Of a stretch of DNA of 64,000 bases, positions 27,053 to 38,766 are shown in pieces. Origin of the DNA: Silicimonas sp963779765 (GTDB lineage: Bacteria > Pseudomonadota > Alphaproteobacteria > Rhodobacterales > Rhodobacteraceae); contig CAVZZP010000002.1 of assembly GCA_963779765.1 (NCBI GenBank), positions 1,302,001-1,366,000 on the forward strand, in the 5' to 3' direction. Position 1 is the stretch's first letter; each line of letters begins with the position of its first letter. The position numbers were made by a program, and so were the translations under genes. Below the pieces are notes generated by a model. That model saw only the letters and a program-made list of their open reading frames with translations, was not told where the DNA came from and ran no database searches.

Positions 27053-27363
27053 CTCCTGAAATCTGTTACCAAGGTAAACTGTTATTCATCCCACCCGCAT
27101 CTGTCCATCGCCGCGCAAACCCTGATCAATCCGGCCTGTTAGCCCACCGTTGTAGCACTTGTCGCGACGCTGCCTTCGTATGGACACAATTAGGTCCAAT
27201 TTCAGCCTTTGCCGGGAGTCATGCCGCAAAGGTAGCTGTGAAGCTTCCCTCGGCATCGCGAATATTTACAGCCCCCACCCAGTAACGCGATGCCGAGGTT
27301 CACCGCTTTTCAGCGGCGATCCCCTCGTCTAGGCTGACCCCGAGGGAACGGATTCATAAGACA
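27053..27363. other. Divergent promoter region, MarR gene to gamma-glutamyltransferase gene
   Basis: About 310 bases with no open frame of note. It contains the MarR-type palindrome at 27065-27079 next to the MarR gene. The centre (about 27100-27290) is less GC-rich than coding DNA and must hold the promoter for the gamma-glutamyltransferase gene, which I cannot place precisely. Confidence 0.5.
27065..27079. promoter_or_regulatory. MarR-type operator
   Basis: GTTACCAAGGTAAAC contains the perfect inverted repeat TTACC-AA-GGTAA (27066-27077), 13 bases before the MarR ATG. A short AT-containing palindrome in this position is typical of an autoregulatory MarR site. Confidence 0.55.
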
Positions 27364-28950
27364 ATGCGCAATTTCCAACTGCCCGGCCGTTCGGCCGTCC
27401 TGGCGACGAACGGCATGGTCGCCACGTCGCACCCGCTCGCCGCCTCCGAGGCGCTTCAGGTCCTCAAGGACGGGGGCAACGCCGTTGATGCGGTGATCGC
27501 CGGAGCCGTGCTTCTGGGTGTCTGTGAGCCTCAGATGACAGGGCTCGGCGGCGACTGCTTTGCCCTGGTCAAACCGGCGGGAACCGAGGAGGTCGTGGCG
27601 CTGAATGGCTCGGGACGGGCACCTGCAGGGCTTGACGCCGATGAGGCCCGCGCGGACGGCGTGACGGTCATCGAGGCGGGTCATCCGGCCTCGATCACCA
27701 TTCCCGGCGCCGTCGATGCCCTCTGCCGCCTATCCGAACGCTATGGAAAGCTTGGGCTCGAGCGGTCTCTCGCGCCGGCGATCCGCTATTTCGAAGCGGG
27801 TGTGCCGATCGCGGCGCGCGTGGCTCTCGATATCGGACCCATGGGCGGAACCATGAACGCGGCCGCGCAAAAGCACTTCTTGAAAAACGGGACCGCCTAT
27901 CGCGAAGGCGACATCCTGGCTCTGCCCGGCCAGGCCGAGGTGCTTCGACGTATCGTCCGCGAGGGGCGGGATGCGTTCTACACCGGCGAAATCGCCGACG
28001 ATATGCTGGCGGCGCTGAGGGCCATCGGGGGGACACACACCGCCGAGGATTTCGCGACCACCGAGGCAAGCTGGGGCACGCCCCTGCGCGGTGGATACCG
28101 CAAGCACGAACTGGTCGAGCACCCGCCCAATGGACAGGGTGCGACTGCGATCCTGCTGGCGGGCATCCTTGCGGAATTCGACATCGCCTCGATGGACCCC
28201 AGCGGGGCCGAGCGCCTGCATTTCGAAGCCGAGGCGACGCGGCTGGCCTATGATGCGCGGAACCGCTTCATCGCGGACGCGGACCACGTCACACGGCTGG
28301 ATCACATGCTTTCGCGCGAAACGGCGAAACGACTGGCGGCGCTGATCGACCCGAAAGCGGCGATGGCGGCTCCCGCACCGCTGACCGAGGACGTTCACCG
28401 GGACACGATCCTCATCACCGCCGTCGACCGCGACGGGATGGCGGTCAGCCTGATCTATTCGATCTTCTCGACCTTCGGCTCCGGCATCGCCACCGACCGC
28501 TTCGGCATCCTGTTCCAGAACCGTGGCTGCGGTTTCAACCTGACGGCCGGGCACCCGAACGAGGCCGGCGGCGGCAAGCGGCCGATGCACACCATCATCC
28601 CCGCAATGCGCGCGACCGACGGCAGGATCGACATGGCCTTCGGGGTCATGGGCGGCCAGTACCAGGCTTGCGGCCACGCTCATGTCCTGTCGAACATGGT
28701 CGACTTCGGCATGGACCCGCAGGAGGCGGTGGACGCGCCCCGCGCCTTCGCCGATCCGAAAACGGGGCTACTTCAGGTCGAGGACGGCGTGAGCGATAAG
28801 ACCTGTGCCGACCTTGCCGCGAAGGGGCACAAGGTGAGCCACGCCGAGGGGCCGATAGGAGGCGCGCAAATCATCGTGATGGACGCGTCACGGGGGATCC
28901 TGGTCGGCGCGTCTGATCCGCGCAAGGACGGAATGGCGGTCGGCTATTAG
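27364..28950 (+). CDS. Gamma-glutamyltransferase-family Ntn hydrolase
   Basis: A 528-residue proenzyme of the GGT family. The large-subunit region starts ATSHPLAASEALQVLKDGGN and has GLGGDCFALV. The autocleavage site is HRDTILITAVDRDG, so Thr348 would become the N-terminal nucleophile. The small subunit shows FGSGIATDRFGILFQNRGCG and the Gly-rich GGGKRPMHTIIPA. No signal peptide is evident, so it is probably cytoplasmic, unlike periplasmic GGT of enterics. Members of this branch may act on gamma-glutamyl amides or acylases such as cephalosporin acylase. It is divergent from MarR, and a link to aromatic catabolism is not shown. Confidence 0.9.
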   Translation: MRNFQLPGRSAVLATNGMVATSHPLAASEALQVLKDGGNAVDAVIAGAVLLGVCEPQMTGLGGDCFALVKPAGTEEVVALNGSGRAPAGLDADEARADGVTVIEAGHPASITIPGAVDALCRLSERYGKLGLERSLAPAIRYFEAGVPIAARVALDIGPMGGTMNAAAQKHFLKNGTAYREGDILALPGQAEVLRRIVREGRDAFYTGEIADDMLAALRAIGGTHTAEDFATTEASWGTPLRGGYRKHELVEHPPNGQGATAILLAGILAEFDIASMDPSGAERLHFEAEATRLAYDARNRFIADADHVTRLDHMLSRETAKRLAALIDPKAAMAAPAPLTEDVHRDTILITAVDRDGMAVSLIYSIFSTFGSGIATDRFGILFQNRGCGFNLTAGHPNEAGGGKRPMHTIIPAMRATDGRIDMAFGVMGGQYQACGHAHVLSNMVDFGMDPQEAVDAPRAFADPKTGLLQVEDGVSDKTCADLAAKGHKVSHAEGPIGGAQIIVMDASRGILVGASDPRKDGMAVGY

Positions 28951-28972
28951 GCCGCGGCCGACCCCGAAAGGC

Positions 28973-29299
28973 CTAGTTCAACTGGACCTGCAGGGGATAC
29001 TGCCCGTCCACGAAATCCCCGAAGAATTCGGTAAGATCCGGATGTTCGATCGGCTCACCGGAATAATCGGCAACGAGGTTCTGCTCCGAAACGTAGGCCA
29101 CGTAGTAGCTTTGGTCGTTCTCGGCCAGAAGATGATAGAATGGTTGTTCCTTGGACGGCCGGCTGTCTTCGGGAATCGCCTGATACCACTCCTCGGTATT
29201 CGAGAAGACGGCATCCACGTCGAACACGACGCCGCGAAACGGATGCTTCCGATGACGCACAACCTGGCCCAAGGCGTATTTCGCACGCGACTTGAACAT
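28973..29299 (-). CDS. hspQ: HspQ (YccV-like) heat-shock/hemimethylated-DNA-binding family protein
   Basis: A 108-residue protein with the YccV-like domain: AKYALGQVVRHRKHPFRGVV, FDVDAVFSNTEEWYQAIP, and PFYHLLAENDQSYYVAYVSE. In E. coli HspQ promotes degradation of denatured DnaA and enhances Lon. The start AKF/AKY pattern matches the family at ATG 29299. It converges on the gamma-glutamyltransferase gene with a 22-base gap. Confidence 0.92.
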   Translation of the reverse strand: MFKSRAKYALGQVVRHRKHPFRGVVFDVDAVFSNTEEWYQAIPEDSRPSKEQPFYHLLAENDQSYYVAYVSEQNLVADYSGEPIEHPDLTEFFGDFVDGQYPLQVQLN

Positions 29300-29483
29300 A
29301 ACAGTACCCCCTCTACCCGTTCTAGGACGCGCCCCCCGGGCTGTCGACGGGTTTCCCTGCGATTCGCAAGAAACAATTTGTGACGCGAGACCAGACAGTC
29401 ACGCGCGCACTGCCGCGTCCTGAAGCTTTTCCTCGCACCGAAAACTTGCTAGTGTCGCCGCAAATAAAAAAGGCGAACGTGGC

Positions 29484-30068
29484 ATGAGCAGACCTCTTCG
29501 CGCCTTGATCCTGGTTCTCTTCGTCTCCGCTTGCGGGGGCGACAACACCTCGGCTCCGAGGGACCTGGACAACGCGTGTTCCATCGTCAGGCAGCGACCC
29601 AATTACCTTCCGGCGATGCAGCGGACCGAACGGCAATGGGGCGTCCCCGTCGCCGTCCAGATGGCGACCATCTATCAGGAAAGCAAATTCGTCGGTAACG
29701 CGCAGACGCCGTACGAGTACGCCTTGGGTATCATTCCAATGGGCCGCCAAAGCTCGGCCTACGGCTATAGCCAGGCCCTGGACGGGACTTGGGAAGAATA
29801 CCAGTCCGACCGGGGTCGGCGCAGCGCCCGGCGCGATGACATCGACCATGCCACCGACTTCATGGGCTGGTACTTCCAGCAGACCTACACCGACCTTGGC
29901 ATCCCGCTCGGTGATGCGCGGAACCAGTATCTTGCCTACCACGAGGGCCGAAACGGCTATCGCCGCGGCAGCCACATGCAGAAAAGCTGGCTTCTTCGCG
30001 TATCGGACGAAGTCGCCGCTCGGGCTATCCTCTATGATACCCAGCTTCGCAGCTGCGGGATGATCTGA
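29484..30068 (+). CDS. Lipoprotein with lytic transglycosylase (SLT)-like domain
   Basis: A 194-residue protein with a lipoprotein signal: hydrophobic residues 7-15 and the lipobox VSAC, giving Cys17 as the acylated residue, so it is probably anchored to the outer membrane. The mature part resembles a soluble lytic transglycosylase: VAVQMATIYQESKFV with Glu66 as candidate catalytic acid, then GYSQALDGTWEEYQ and YLAYHEGRNGYRRG. Such enzymes cleave the MurNAc-GlcNAc bond in peptidoglycan. It converges on lolA; a stable inverted repeat (30076-30100) lies between the two stops. Confidence 0.85.
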   Translation: MSRPLRALILVLFVSACGGDNTSAPRDLDNACSIVRQRPNYLPAMQRTERQWGVPVAVQMATIYQESKFVGNAQTPYEYALGIIPMGRQSSAYGYSQALDGTWEEYQSDRGRRSARRDDIDHATDFMGWYFQQTYTDLGIPLGDARNQYLAYHEGRNGYRRGSHMQKSWLLRVSDEVAARAILYDTQLRSCGMI

Positions 30069-30086
30069 GCCTTTTGGCAGCGCCAG

Positions 30087-30692
30087 TTAGCGGCGCTGCC
30101 CCTCCTCGCGATCGATGTCGAAAAGGCGCGCAGACGGCGACTTCGTCTTGGCGAGCTGACCCAGGATGACGGTCGTCTTGGCCCCCTGCCCGTCGCGCAC
30201 GATCCACTGACGCAGTTCGACCGGGTTTGCGGTGAACTTCATCTGGATCGACCCATATTCGGGATGCGCCGGGTCCTGCGCCGTGACGATCGTGGCCGTG
30301 CCGTCGTAATCATGGCCGGTCACCATGTTGCGGCGTCCAAGGTTCACCGTGCGCTCGAGGATCAGACTGAGGGGCGTCTGGACCAGGGGGTAACGCTCGG
30401 CGCGCGACATGTTGGACTTGCCGTCGAACACACCCACTTCGCCGCCGCCGGCAACGACCAGAAGCCGTTCAGGCGGATTGTATTCGAAGCGCATCCGTCC
30501 CGGCCGGTTCAGGTAGAAGGTGCCCGTCGACAGCGAGCCGTCGTCGTTCACTTGAGTGAAATCGGAACTCGCCGCCGTGATGCCGTTCAGGTAGTCCGAG
30601 ATCGCCTGAAGCGATAGCTTGTCGGCGAGGGCGGGCGTCGCGGCGAGGGCCGCAGCGGCTGCGGTCGCGGCAAGGAATGTTCTGCGGTGCAT
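30087..30692 (-). CDS. lolA: LolA, outer-membrane lipoprotein carrier protein
   Basis: A 201-residue periplasmic chaperone that takes lipoproteins from LolCDE to the outer membrane. The start has a signal peptide (RRTFLAATAAAAALAATPA, cleavage after ALA). The beta-barrel core contains GTFYLNRPGRMRFEYNPPE and VVAGGGEVGVFDGKSN. ATG 30692 is preferred over 30707 because AAGG lies 7 bases upstream and the signal peptide then starts normally. In related genomes lolA sits next to ftsK, as here. Confidence 0.92.
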   Translation of the reverse strand: MHRRTFLAATAAAAALAATPALADKLSLQAISDYLNGITAASSDFTQVNDDGSLSTGTFYLNRPGRMRFEYNPPERLLVVAGGGEVGVFDGKSNMSRAERYPLVQTPLSLILERTVNLGRRNMVTGHDYDGTATIVTAQDPAHPEYGSIQMKFTANPVELRQWIVRDGQGAKTTVILGQLAKTKSPSARLFDIDREEGQRR

Positions 30693-30780
30693 GGTCGTGC
30701 CTTCCATTCTGCTCGGGCTGGATATAGGCGGAAGGTGGGGATATCGCCAGTGTTAGGCCATATCACCGGCGCGTCGCGGC

Positions 30781-30930
30781 TTAACCCGCGAAGCGTATCA
30801 ACGCCCAGACCAAGAGTATCACGGGCGCTGCACAGAGACCCGCGAGAGCCGCAAGAAGAAGGATCAGCCCGCGTGTCGCGCGGGGCGGAGGAGCGCTGGT
30901 CCCGAATACGAGGCGCTGCGAACGGGGCAT
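30781..30930 (-). CDS. Possible small membrane protein, 49 aa
   Basis: An ATG at 30930 opens a 49-codon frame ending in TAA at 30781. A basic N-terminal half (MPRSQRLVFG, later RATRG) is followed by one continuous hydrophobic helix, LILLLAALAGLCAAPVILLV, and a short WALIRFAG end. It lies between ftsK and lolA on the same strand, just upstream of lolA. Its ribosome site is weak (CTGGA). It could be a real one-span protein or a chance frame. Confidence 0.4.
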   Translation of the reverse strand: MPRSQRLVFGTSAPPPRATRGLILLLAALAGLCAAPVILLVWALIRFAG

Positions 30931-31871
30931 TCCAGCATTAATGCCGCCTTAGGTGAATGCGTGGTTAATCGGCGCGATGGCACTGACGCTTCATTCAGTC
31001 TCGCGCGACCGCTGGCACCGTCTTTCCGCCGACGCTCCGTTCCAGCAGTCGTGGAGCTATGGCGCCGCGGTCGAGGCTCTTGGAGCGAACGTCCTTCGCC
31101 TCGAGGTGCGGCACGGACCGGCCACAGTTGCTCTGGCGCAGGGCATTGGGCGCAGGATCGGGGTCAGGACGACGCTCTTCGGACGCGGACCGCTCTGGAT
31201 CGGTCAGCCGGATGCAAGCATTCGCGCCGATGTCCTGCGGTTTCTGCGGCGCGAGACGCGGGGGATCGCTCTAGTGACGCCGAACGGGGATGATGCCGGA
31301 GCGGTTCGGTCTGCTGGGTTTTTCTCTGTGATGACGCCTGCAACCCTCGCCGAGTGGTGCCTAGGTCCCGACATACGGACCCGACTTCACGGAAAGTGGC
31401 GCAACAGGCTCTGCGCTGGTGAGGCCTCGGGTGTGACGCTGCTTCGGAGTGAGCGGGCCGACGACCGGAGATGGCTCATGGCGCTTGACCGGGAACAGCA
31501 GAGGCGGAAAGGCTTCCGCGCACTTCCGTCCACTTTCCTGGAAGCCTGGATCGCGCATGACCCACGGTCGGTGCGGCTGACGATCGCCAGCTTCAAAGGC
31601 GAAAGGGTCGCCGCGATCCTCGTTCTCAGCCACGGGTCACGCGCGACCTATCACATTGGGTGGAGCGGTGACGAAGGGCGGCGTCTGTCCGCACACAACC
31701 TTCTTCTGTGGGATGCGGCGCGGCGGCTGGCGGACGACGGTATCACCGTCCTCGATCTTGGCCTCATCGATACGCAAACCGCGCCGGGATTGGCGCGGTT
31801 CAAGCTTGGGACGGGCGCTGTGCCGGTCAAAACGGGCGGGACATGGCTCGGTCTGCCCCGCCTTCCCGTCT

Positions 31872-34582
<2,711 letters not shown>

Positions 34583-34595
34583 GCCTCGAATTCCC

Positions 34596-35774
34596 TCACT
34601 TGAATAGACAGTCGCGGATCCGCTCCAATCCGCGCTGCATTTCTTTTTCTTCGGCCACCATCGCGACGCGAATGTAGCCCTTGCCGGGGTTGTCCCCGTT
34701 CACTTCGCGCGAGAGGTAGGCGCCCGGAAGCACCCGCACGCCCGTTTCGCGCCAGAGTCTCAGTGCCGCCGCCTCGCCGTCGTCAACGGGAAGCCACAAG
34801 AAGAAGCCGCCCTCCGGTGCGCTGCAGCCGTCGATGCCCGCGAAGACGCGATCGGCGATGTCGTACTTGGCGACGTAGCGCTGACGGCTTTCCTCGACGT
34901 GGGTTTCGTCCTTCCAGACCGCTTCGGCCGCGCGTTGCAGGGGCAGAGGAGCCGGCGCGCCGGAGTACGCGCGAAGCTGACTGATGCGACGGATGCTCTC
35001 GGGTCCTCCCGCGACGAAGCCCGACCGCAGACCGGCGAGGTTCGATCGCTTGGAGAGCGAATGGAAGACGAGGACCCGCTCGGGATCGGCGCCCATTTCG
35101 GCCGCCACTTCCAGAGCGCCTGTCGGTCGCGCGTCGCGCCAGATTTCGGAGTAGCACTCGTCGGCGAAGATGCGGAAATCGTGCTTCTCCGCCAATCCGA
35201 TCAGCGTGCGCAGGTACTCGCGCGACGCGACGGCACCCTGGGGGTTCGACGGCGAACACAGATAGACGATTGCGGTTCGGTCCAGTGTCTCGACATCGAC
35301 GGCGGTGAAATCGGGCAGGAAGCCCGTCTCGCGCGTGGCGGGCAGGTAGCGCGGCTCGGCCCCGACCGACAGCGCGGCGACGGCATAGACTTGGTAAAAC
35401 GGGTTCGGCATCAGCACGACCGGCTGCGCGCCGTTCTTTCGTTCAGGGCAAAGCGCCATCGCGGCGTTGTAGAGCCCCTCGCGGGTCCCGTTCAGCATGA
35501 CGATCCGGTCGCTGCCGACCGACACGCCGAAGCGGCGACCGAGCCAACCCGAAATGGCGTCGAGAAGCTCGGGTGTGCCGTCGTTCGGGGGGTATCTCCC
35601 GAAGTCGCCCGACTCGCGCAGGATGATATCGGCCACGAACGACGGAAAGGCGTGCCGAGGCTCGCCGATGGTCATGTGAAGGACATCGCCGCCCGGTTCA
35701 TGGACGTCGAGAAGCGCCCGCAGACGCGGGAACGCATAGGCCGGTAGGTTCGAGAACCGCTCGGGGAACACCAT
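34596..35774 (-). CDS. dapC: Class I/II aminotransferase, probable succinyl-DAP aminotransferase
   Basis: A 392-residue PLP enzyme. The Schiff-base lysine is in FHSLSKRSNLAGLRSGFVAG, a form of the motif typical of DapC (N-succinyl-diaminopimelate aminotransferase). Other class features are NDGTPELLDAISGWLGRRFG, VVLMPNPFYQVY, YLCSPSNPQGAV and IFADECYSEIW. The start at ATG 35774, with GAGGCAGAG upstream, matches the family MVFPERFSNLP. The longer frame to 35921 adds residues with no homology. It lies 13 bases upstream of ftsK and could be co-transcribed with it. Confidence 0.85.
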   Translation of the reverse strand: MVFPERFSNLPAYAFPRLRALLDVHEPGGDVLHMTIGEPRHAFPSFVADIILRESGDFGRYPPNDGTPELLDAISGWLGRRFGVSVGSDRIVMLNGTREGLYNAAMALCPERKNGAQPVVLMPNPFYQVYAVAALSVGAEPRYLPATRETGFLPDFTAVDVETLDRTAIVYLCSPSNPQGAVASREYLRTLIGLAEKHDFRIFADECYSEIWRDARPTGALEVAAEMGADPERVLVFHSLSKRSNLAGLRSGFVAGGPESIRRISQLRAYSGAPAPLPLQRAAEAVWKDETHVEESRQRYVAKYDIADRVFAGIDGCSAPEGGFFLWLPVDDGEAAALRLWRETGVRVLPGAYLSREVNGDNPGKGYIRVAMVAEEKEMQRGLERIRDCLFK

Positions 35775-35956
35775 CTCTGCCTCAAGGTCGGGGTCGTAAC
35801 GCCCCGTTCGGGAAAACAATATCGTGAGCCCCGCCCGTGGTCCACGGTTTTCGCCCGCGTTTCCGGGGTCCGTGAACCATGATGTGGCTTTTGGGTTCCT
35901 GATCCCTCGGACGCCCGGCATCGGGAGGACGCAATCCGTCCCTACCCGGCAATTCC

Positions 35957-37279
35957 TCAGGAAAATGCGCGTTCGACGGCCGCAGCGAGACGGAGAAGGC
36001 GTTCTTCGCCCGGACCCTGAAGCGTGATGCCGCAGGAGGGTGTTCCTGTCGGCACCGTCACCGCCGCCAGCCCCATCAGGTTCGCGATCCGCGTGTTGCG
36101 AAGCGTCATCAGGTTGGCGGTCTTGTAGGCCTCACCGTCCGTCGCCAGTGTCTTCGCGCTCGGCGGCAAGATCGGACAGGACGGTATGATCACGGCATCG
36201 AAGCCCGCGACGGCCTCTGCATATTGCGCCCGAAGACGCTGCAATTTCTGCCAGCCCGCCACGTACTCCCACGCGAGAATGTCGCGACCGCCGCGGAAGC
36301 GTTCGAGGATTTCAGGGAACATGACGTCCGGGTTGGCTTCGATCGTCTCGCGCCACGTCCCATAGGCTTCGGGCGCGAAAAGGATGCGTGACAGCGGCAT
36401 GGCCTCGGCCACCTGGGGGACGCTACCGCGCAGGATCTCGGCGCCCGCCGCCCCAAGAGCTTCGATGGCGGATTCGAACGCGGCGCGGGGGGTGACCTCG
36501 ATGTCGTCGAAGGCCACGGTTTCCAGCACGAGCAGGCGGACGCCGGACAGGCTGGAGTTCGAGAGATCGGCGGACTTGCCGTCCGACAACGCTGAAAGAA
36601 GAAGGCCTGCATCCTCGACGGTCCGGCAGAGTGGTCCGACTGTATCGAACCTGGGACAGAGCGGAACGACTCCGTCCAGTGACAGCCGTCCGTGGCGCGT
36701 TTTCAGGCCGACCAGATCATTCCAGGCGGCGGGGATGCGGACTGACCCGCCCGTATCCGACCCGATGGCGGCGGGGGCGAGGCCGAAAGCCACCGATGTC
36801 GCCGCGCCCGACGAGGATCCCCCGGACACGGCGCCTTCGTCGTTCACGCAAGGCGGCGAGGCGGTGATCGGGTTGAGGCCCAGACCAGAGAACGCCAGCT
36901 CCGTCATGTGCGTCTTGCCGAGGCAGACGAGGCCGGCGCGGGTCGCAGCCGTCAGGACGCGCGCGTCGCGGTCCGGCACCCGACCCTTGAGAAGCGCCGA
37001 CCCCGCCTCGGTCTCGACGCCGGCAGTGTCGAACAGGTCTTTCCATGACACAGGCACACCGTCGAGCGGTCCTCGCCTCAGACCCCGCTTCGCGCGGTCG
37101 GCGGCAGCGGCGGCCTCGGCTCTGGCGCGGTCGGGCATCGTGCGCGCATAGATGCGGCCTGCGAACCGGTGGCTGTCGATGGCGTCGAGGAAGGCTTGCG
37201 CCAGGTCGCGGGGGTCGATGCGTCCCGCCTCGATGCCGCGACCAAGATCGCCCGCGCTCATGACAAGCCAATCCCGCAT
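35957..37279 (-). CDS. Amidase signature family protein
   Basis: A 440-residue amidase. The Ser-cisSer-Lys triad is visible: Lys80 in VPVSWKDLFDTAG, the Ser cluster in AVSGGSSSGAATSVA (152-160), and the nucleophile Ser179 in IGSDTGGSVRIPA. The C-terminal half contains GLAAVTVPTGTPSCGITLQG. The substrate is unknown; the family ranges from GatA-like to nitrilase-pathway and aryl-acylamidases. GGAGG 6 bases before ATG 37279 sets the start. It is divergent from the UbiH-type hydroxylase gene. Confidence 0.9.
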   Translation of the reverse strand: MRDWLVMSAGDLGRGIEAGRIDPRDLAQAFLDAIDSHRFAGRIYARTMPDRARAEAAAAADRAKRGLRRGPLDGVPVSWKDLFDTAGVETEAGSALLKGRVPDRDARVLTAATRAGLVCLGKTHMTELAFSGLGLNPITASPPCVNDEGAVSGGSSSGAATSVAFGLAPAAIGSDTGGSVRIPAAWNDLVGLKTRHGRLSLDGVVPLCPRFDTVGPLCRTVEDAGLLLSALSDGKSADLSNSSLSGVRLLVLETVAFDDIEVTPRAAFESAIEALGAAGAEILRGSVPQVAEAMPLSRILFAPEAYGTWRETIEANPDVMFPEILERFRGGRDILAWEYVAGWQKLQRLRAQYAEAVAGFDAVIIPSCPILPPSAKTLATDGEAYKTANLMTLRNTRIANLMGLAAVTVPTGTPSCGITLQGPGEERLLRLAAAVERAFS

Positions 37280-37361
37280 TCGTCGTCCTCCGCCAAACGA
37301 CGCGACGGTAGCGGCAGGCGGGCGCATGGACAATGCCGGGGGCCCGGCCATATTCAGACGC

Positions 37362-38579
37362 ATGACCTTCGACACCGACATCCTGATCGCGGGCGGCGGC
37401 CTGAACGGCCTGTCGATGGCTTTGGCCGCGCGCCGGGGCGGGTTTTCCGTCACTCTTGCCGATCCCCAGCCCGCCATCGCGCGGGGCGATGATGAGTTCG
37501 ACGGGCGCTCCTATGCTCTGGCGATCTCGTCGCAGCGCGCTCTCGATGCGCTCGGAGTGTGGAAGGAGCTGGAGGCGGTGCAACCCATCCTCGGCATCAA
37601 GGTCACCGACGGCCGCGCGGGTGAAGGCCCGTCGCCGTTGATGCTCGCCTTCGATCACGCCGAGATCGAGGAAGGCCCGATGGGGTTCATGGTCGAGGAC
37701 CGTCACCTGAGACCGGCGCTTCTCCGTGCGGCCGAGGCGGCAGGGGTCAGCCAGGTCGAGGCCGGGGTCGACGCTTTCGAGACGGACGGTTCGGGCGTGA
37801 CCGTCAATCTCACCAATGGCACCTCGCGGCGGGCGAGACTTCTGATCGGATGCGACGGCAAGGCAAGCCGCGTCGCGACCCTGTCGGGCATCAAGCGGTC
37901 TGGCTGGGGCTATGGGCAGACCGCGCTGGTCTGCGCTGTTTCGCATGCGAAACCTCACGAGGGCGTCGCGCACCAGTTCTTCATGCCGCCCGGTCCGCTG
38001 GCGATCCTGCCGCTTTCCGGCAACCGTTCGTCCATCGTCTGGAGCGAGCGCACGGAGCGCGCGACCGAGATTCAGGCGATGGACGACGATGCCTACCTTA
38101 ACGTGCTGCGTCCCCGCTTCGGCAGCTTTCTCGGCGATATCGCCCTTTCGGGCGCGCGGTTCACCTACCCCCTCGGCCTGTCGCTGGCCGAGCGCTTGGT
38201 CGCGCCACGCGTGGCGCTGGTCGGAGACGCGGCACACGTCGTCCATCCGATTGCGGGACAGGGCCTCAATGCGGGGCTCAAGGATGTGGCGGTGCTTGCA
38301 GAGGTCCTGACAGATGCGCGGCGGCGGGGCGAAGATATCGCGGGGCCACAGGTGCTTGACCGCTATACAGCATGGCGCCGCTTCGACGTCGCGGCGCTTG
38401 CGGCGGCGACGGATGCGTTCAATAGATTGTTCTCGAACGACAATCCGCTGTTGAGAGCCGCGCGGGACGTCGGTCTCGGCATCGCCAACGCCGTCCCTGG
38501 TCTGCGTCGCGGATTGATCCGCGAAGCGGCGGGCCTGACGGGCGATCTGCCCCGTCTGATGCGGGGCCGGGCGCTTTGA
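37362..38579 (+). CDS. UbiH/UbiF-family FAD monooxygenase
   Basis: A 405-residue flavin hydroxylase of the ubiquinone-biosynthesis group. The FAD fingerprint is DILIAGGGLNGLSMALAARR near the N-terminus, a mid DG motif (LIGCDGKASRVA) follows, and the second FAD motif is VALVGDAAHVVHPIAGQGLN with AGLKDVAVLAEVL. It likely hydroxylates the aromatic ring of a ubiquinone precursor at the membrane; which position (C1, C5 or C6) cannot be told. It converges with the Trm112 gene, leaving only 4 bases. Confidence 0.88.
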   Translation: MTFDTDILIAGGGLNGLSMALAARRGGFSVTLADPQPAIARGDDEFDGRSYALAISSQRALDALGVWKELEAVQPILGIKVTDGRAGEGPSPLMLAFDHAEIEEGPMGFMVEDRHLRPALLRAAEAAGVSQVEAGVDAFETDGSGVTVNLTNGTSRRARLLIGCDGKASRVATLSGIKRSGWGYGQTALVCAVSHAKPHEGVAHQFFMPPGPLAILPLSGNRSSIVWSERTERATEIQAMDDDAYLNVLRPRFGSFLGDIALSGARFTYPLGLSLAERLVAPRVALVGDAAHVVHPIAGQGLNAGLKDVAVLAEVLTDARRRGEDIAGPQVLDRYTAWRRFDVAALAAATDAFNRLFSNDNPLLRAARDVGLGIANAVPGLRRGLIREAAGLTGDLPRLMRGRAL

Positions 38580-38583
38580 GCGC

Positions 38584-38766
38584 TCACTCGATCTTGCGGG
38601 CCTCGTCGACCAGCATGATTGGGATGCCGTTTCGGATCGGGTAGGCCAGATGCGCGGCCTTCGAGATCAACTCCTGTGCCTCGGCGTCATAGGTCAATTG
38701 CGCGCGCGTCTCGGGGCAGACCAGCGCCTCGAGCATCCGACGGTCGAAAGGTTGCGTCTCGTTCAT
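38584..38766 (-). CDS. Trm112-family small protein
   Basis: A 60-residue protein with the bacterial Trm112/YcaR pattern: RMLEALVCPETRAQLTYDAE, then HLAYPIRNGIPIMLVDEAR. It has only one Cys of the usual zinc set, as is common in bacterial members. Trm112 proteins in eukaryotes and archaea activate methyltransferases; the bacterial role is uncertain. It overlaps the Lon-N gene by 4 bases on the same strand. Confidence 0.9.
   Translation of the reverse strand: MNETQPFDRRMLEALVCPETRAQLTYDAEAQELISKAAHLAYPIRNGIPIMLVDEARKIE

Noticed and set aside
30076..30100. GGCAGCGCC/GGCGCTGCC hairpin as an intrinsic terminator
   Set aside because: The stem is perfect and lies between converging genes, but neither strand has a T-run after it and it includes the lolA stop; a terminator call is not supported.
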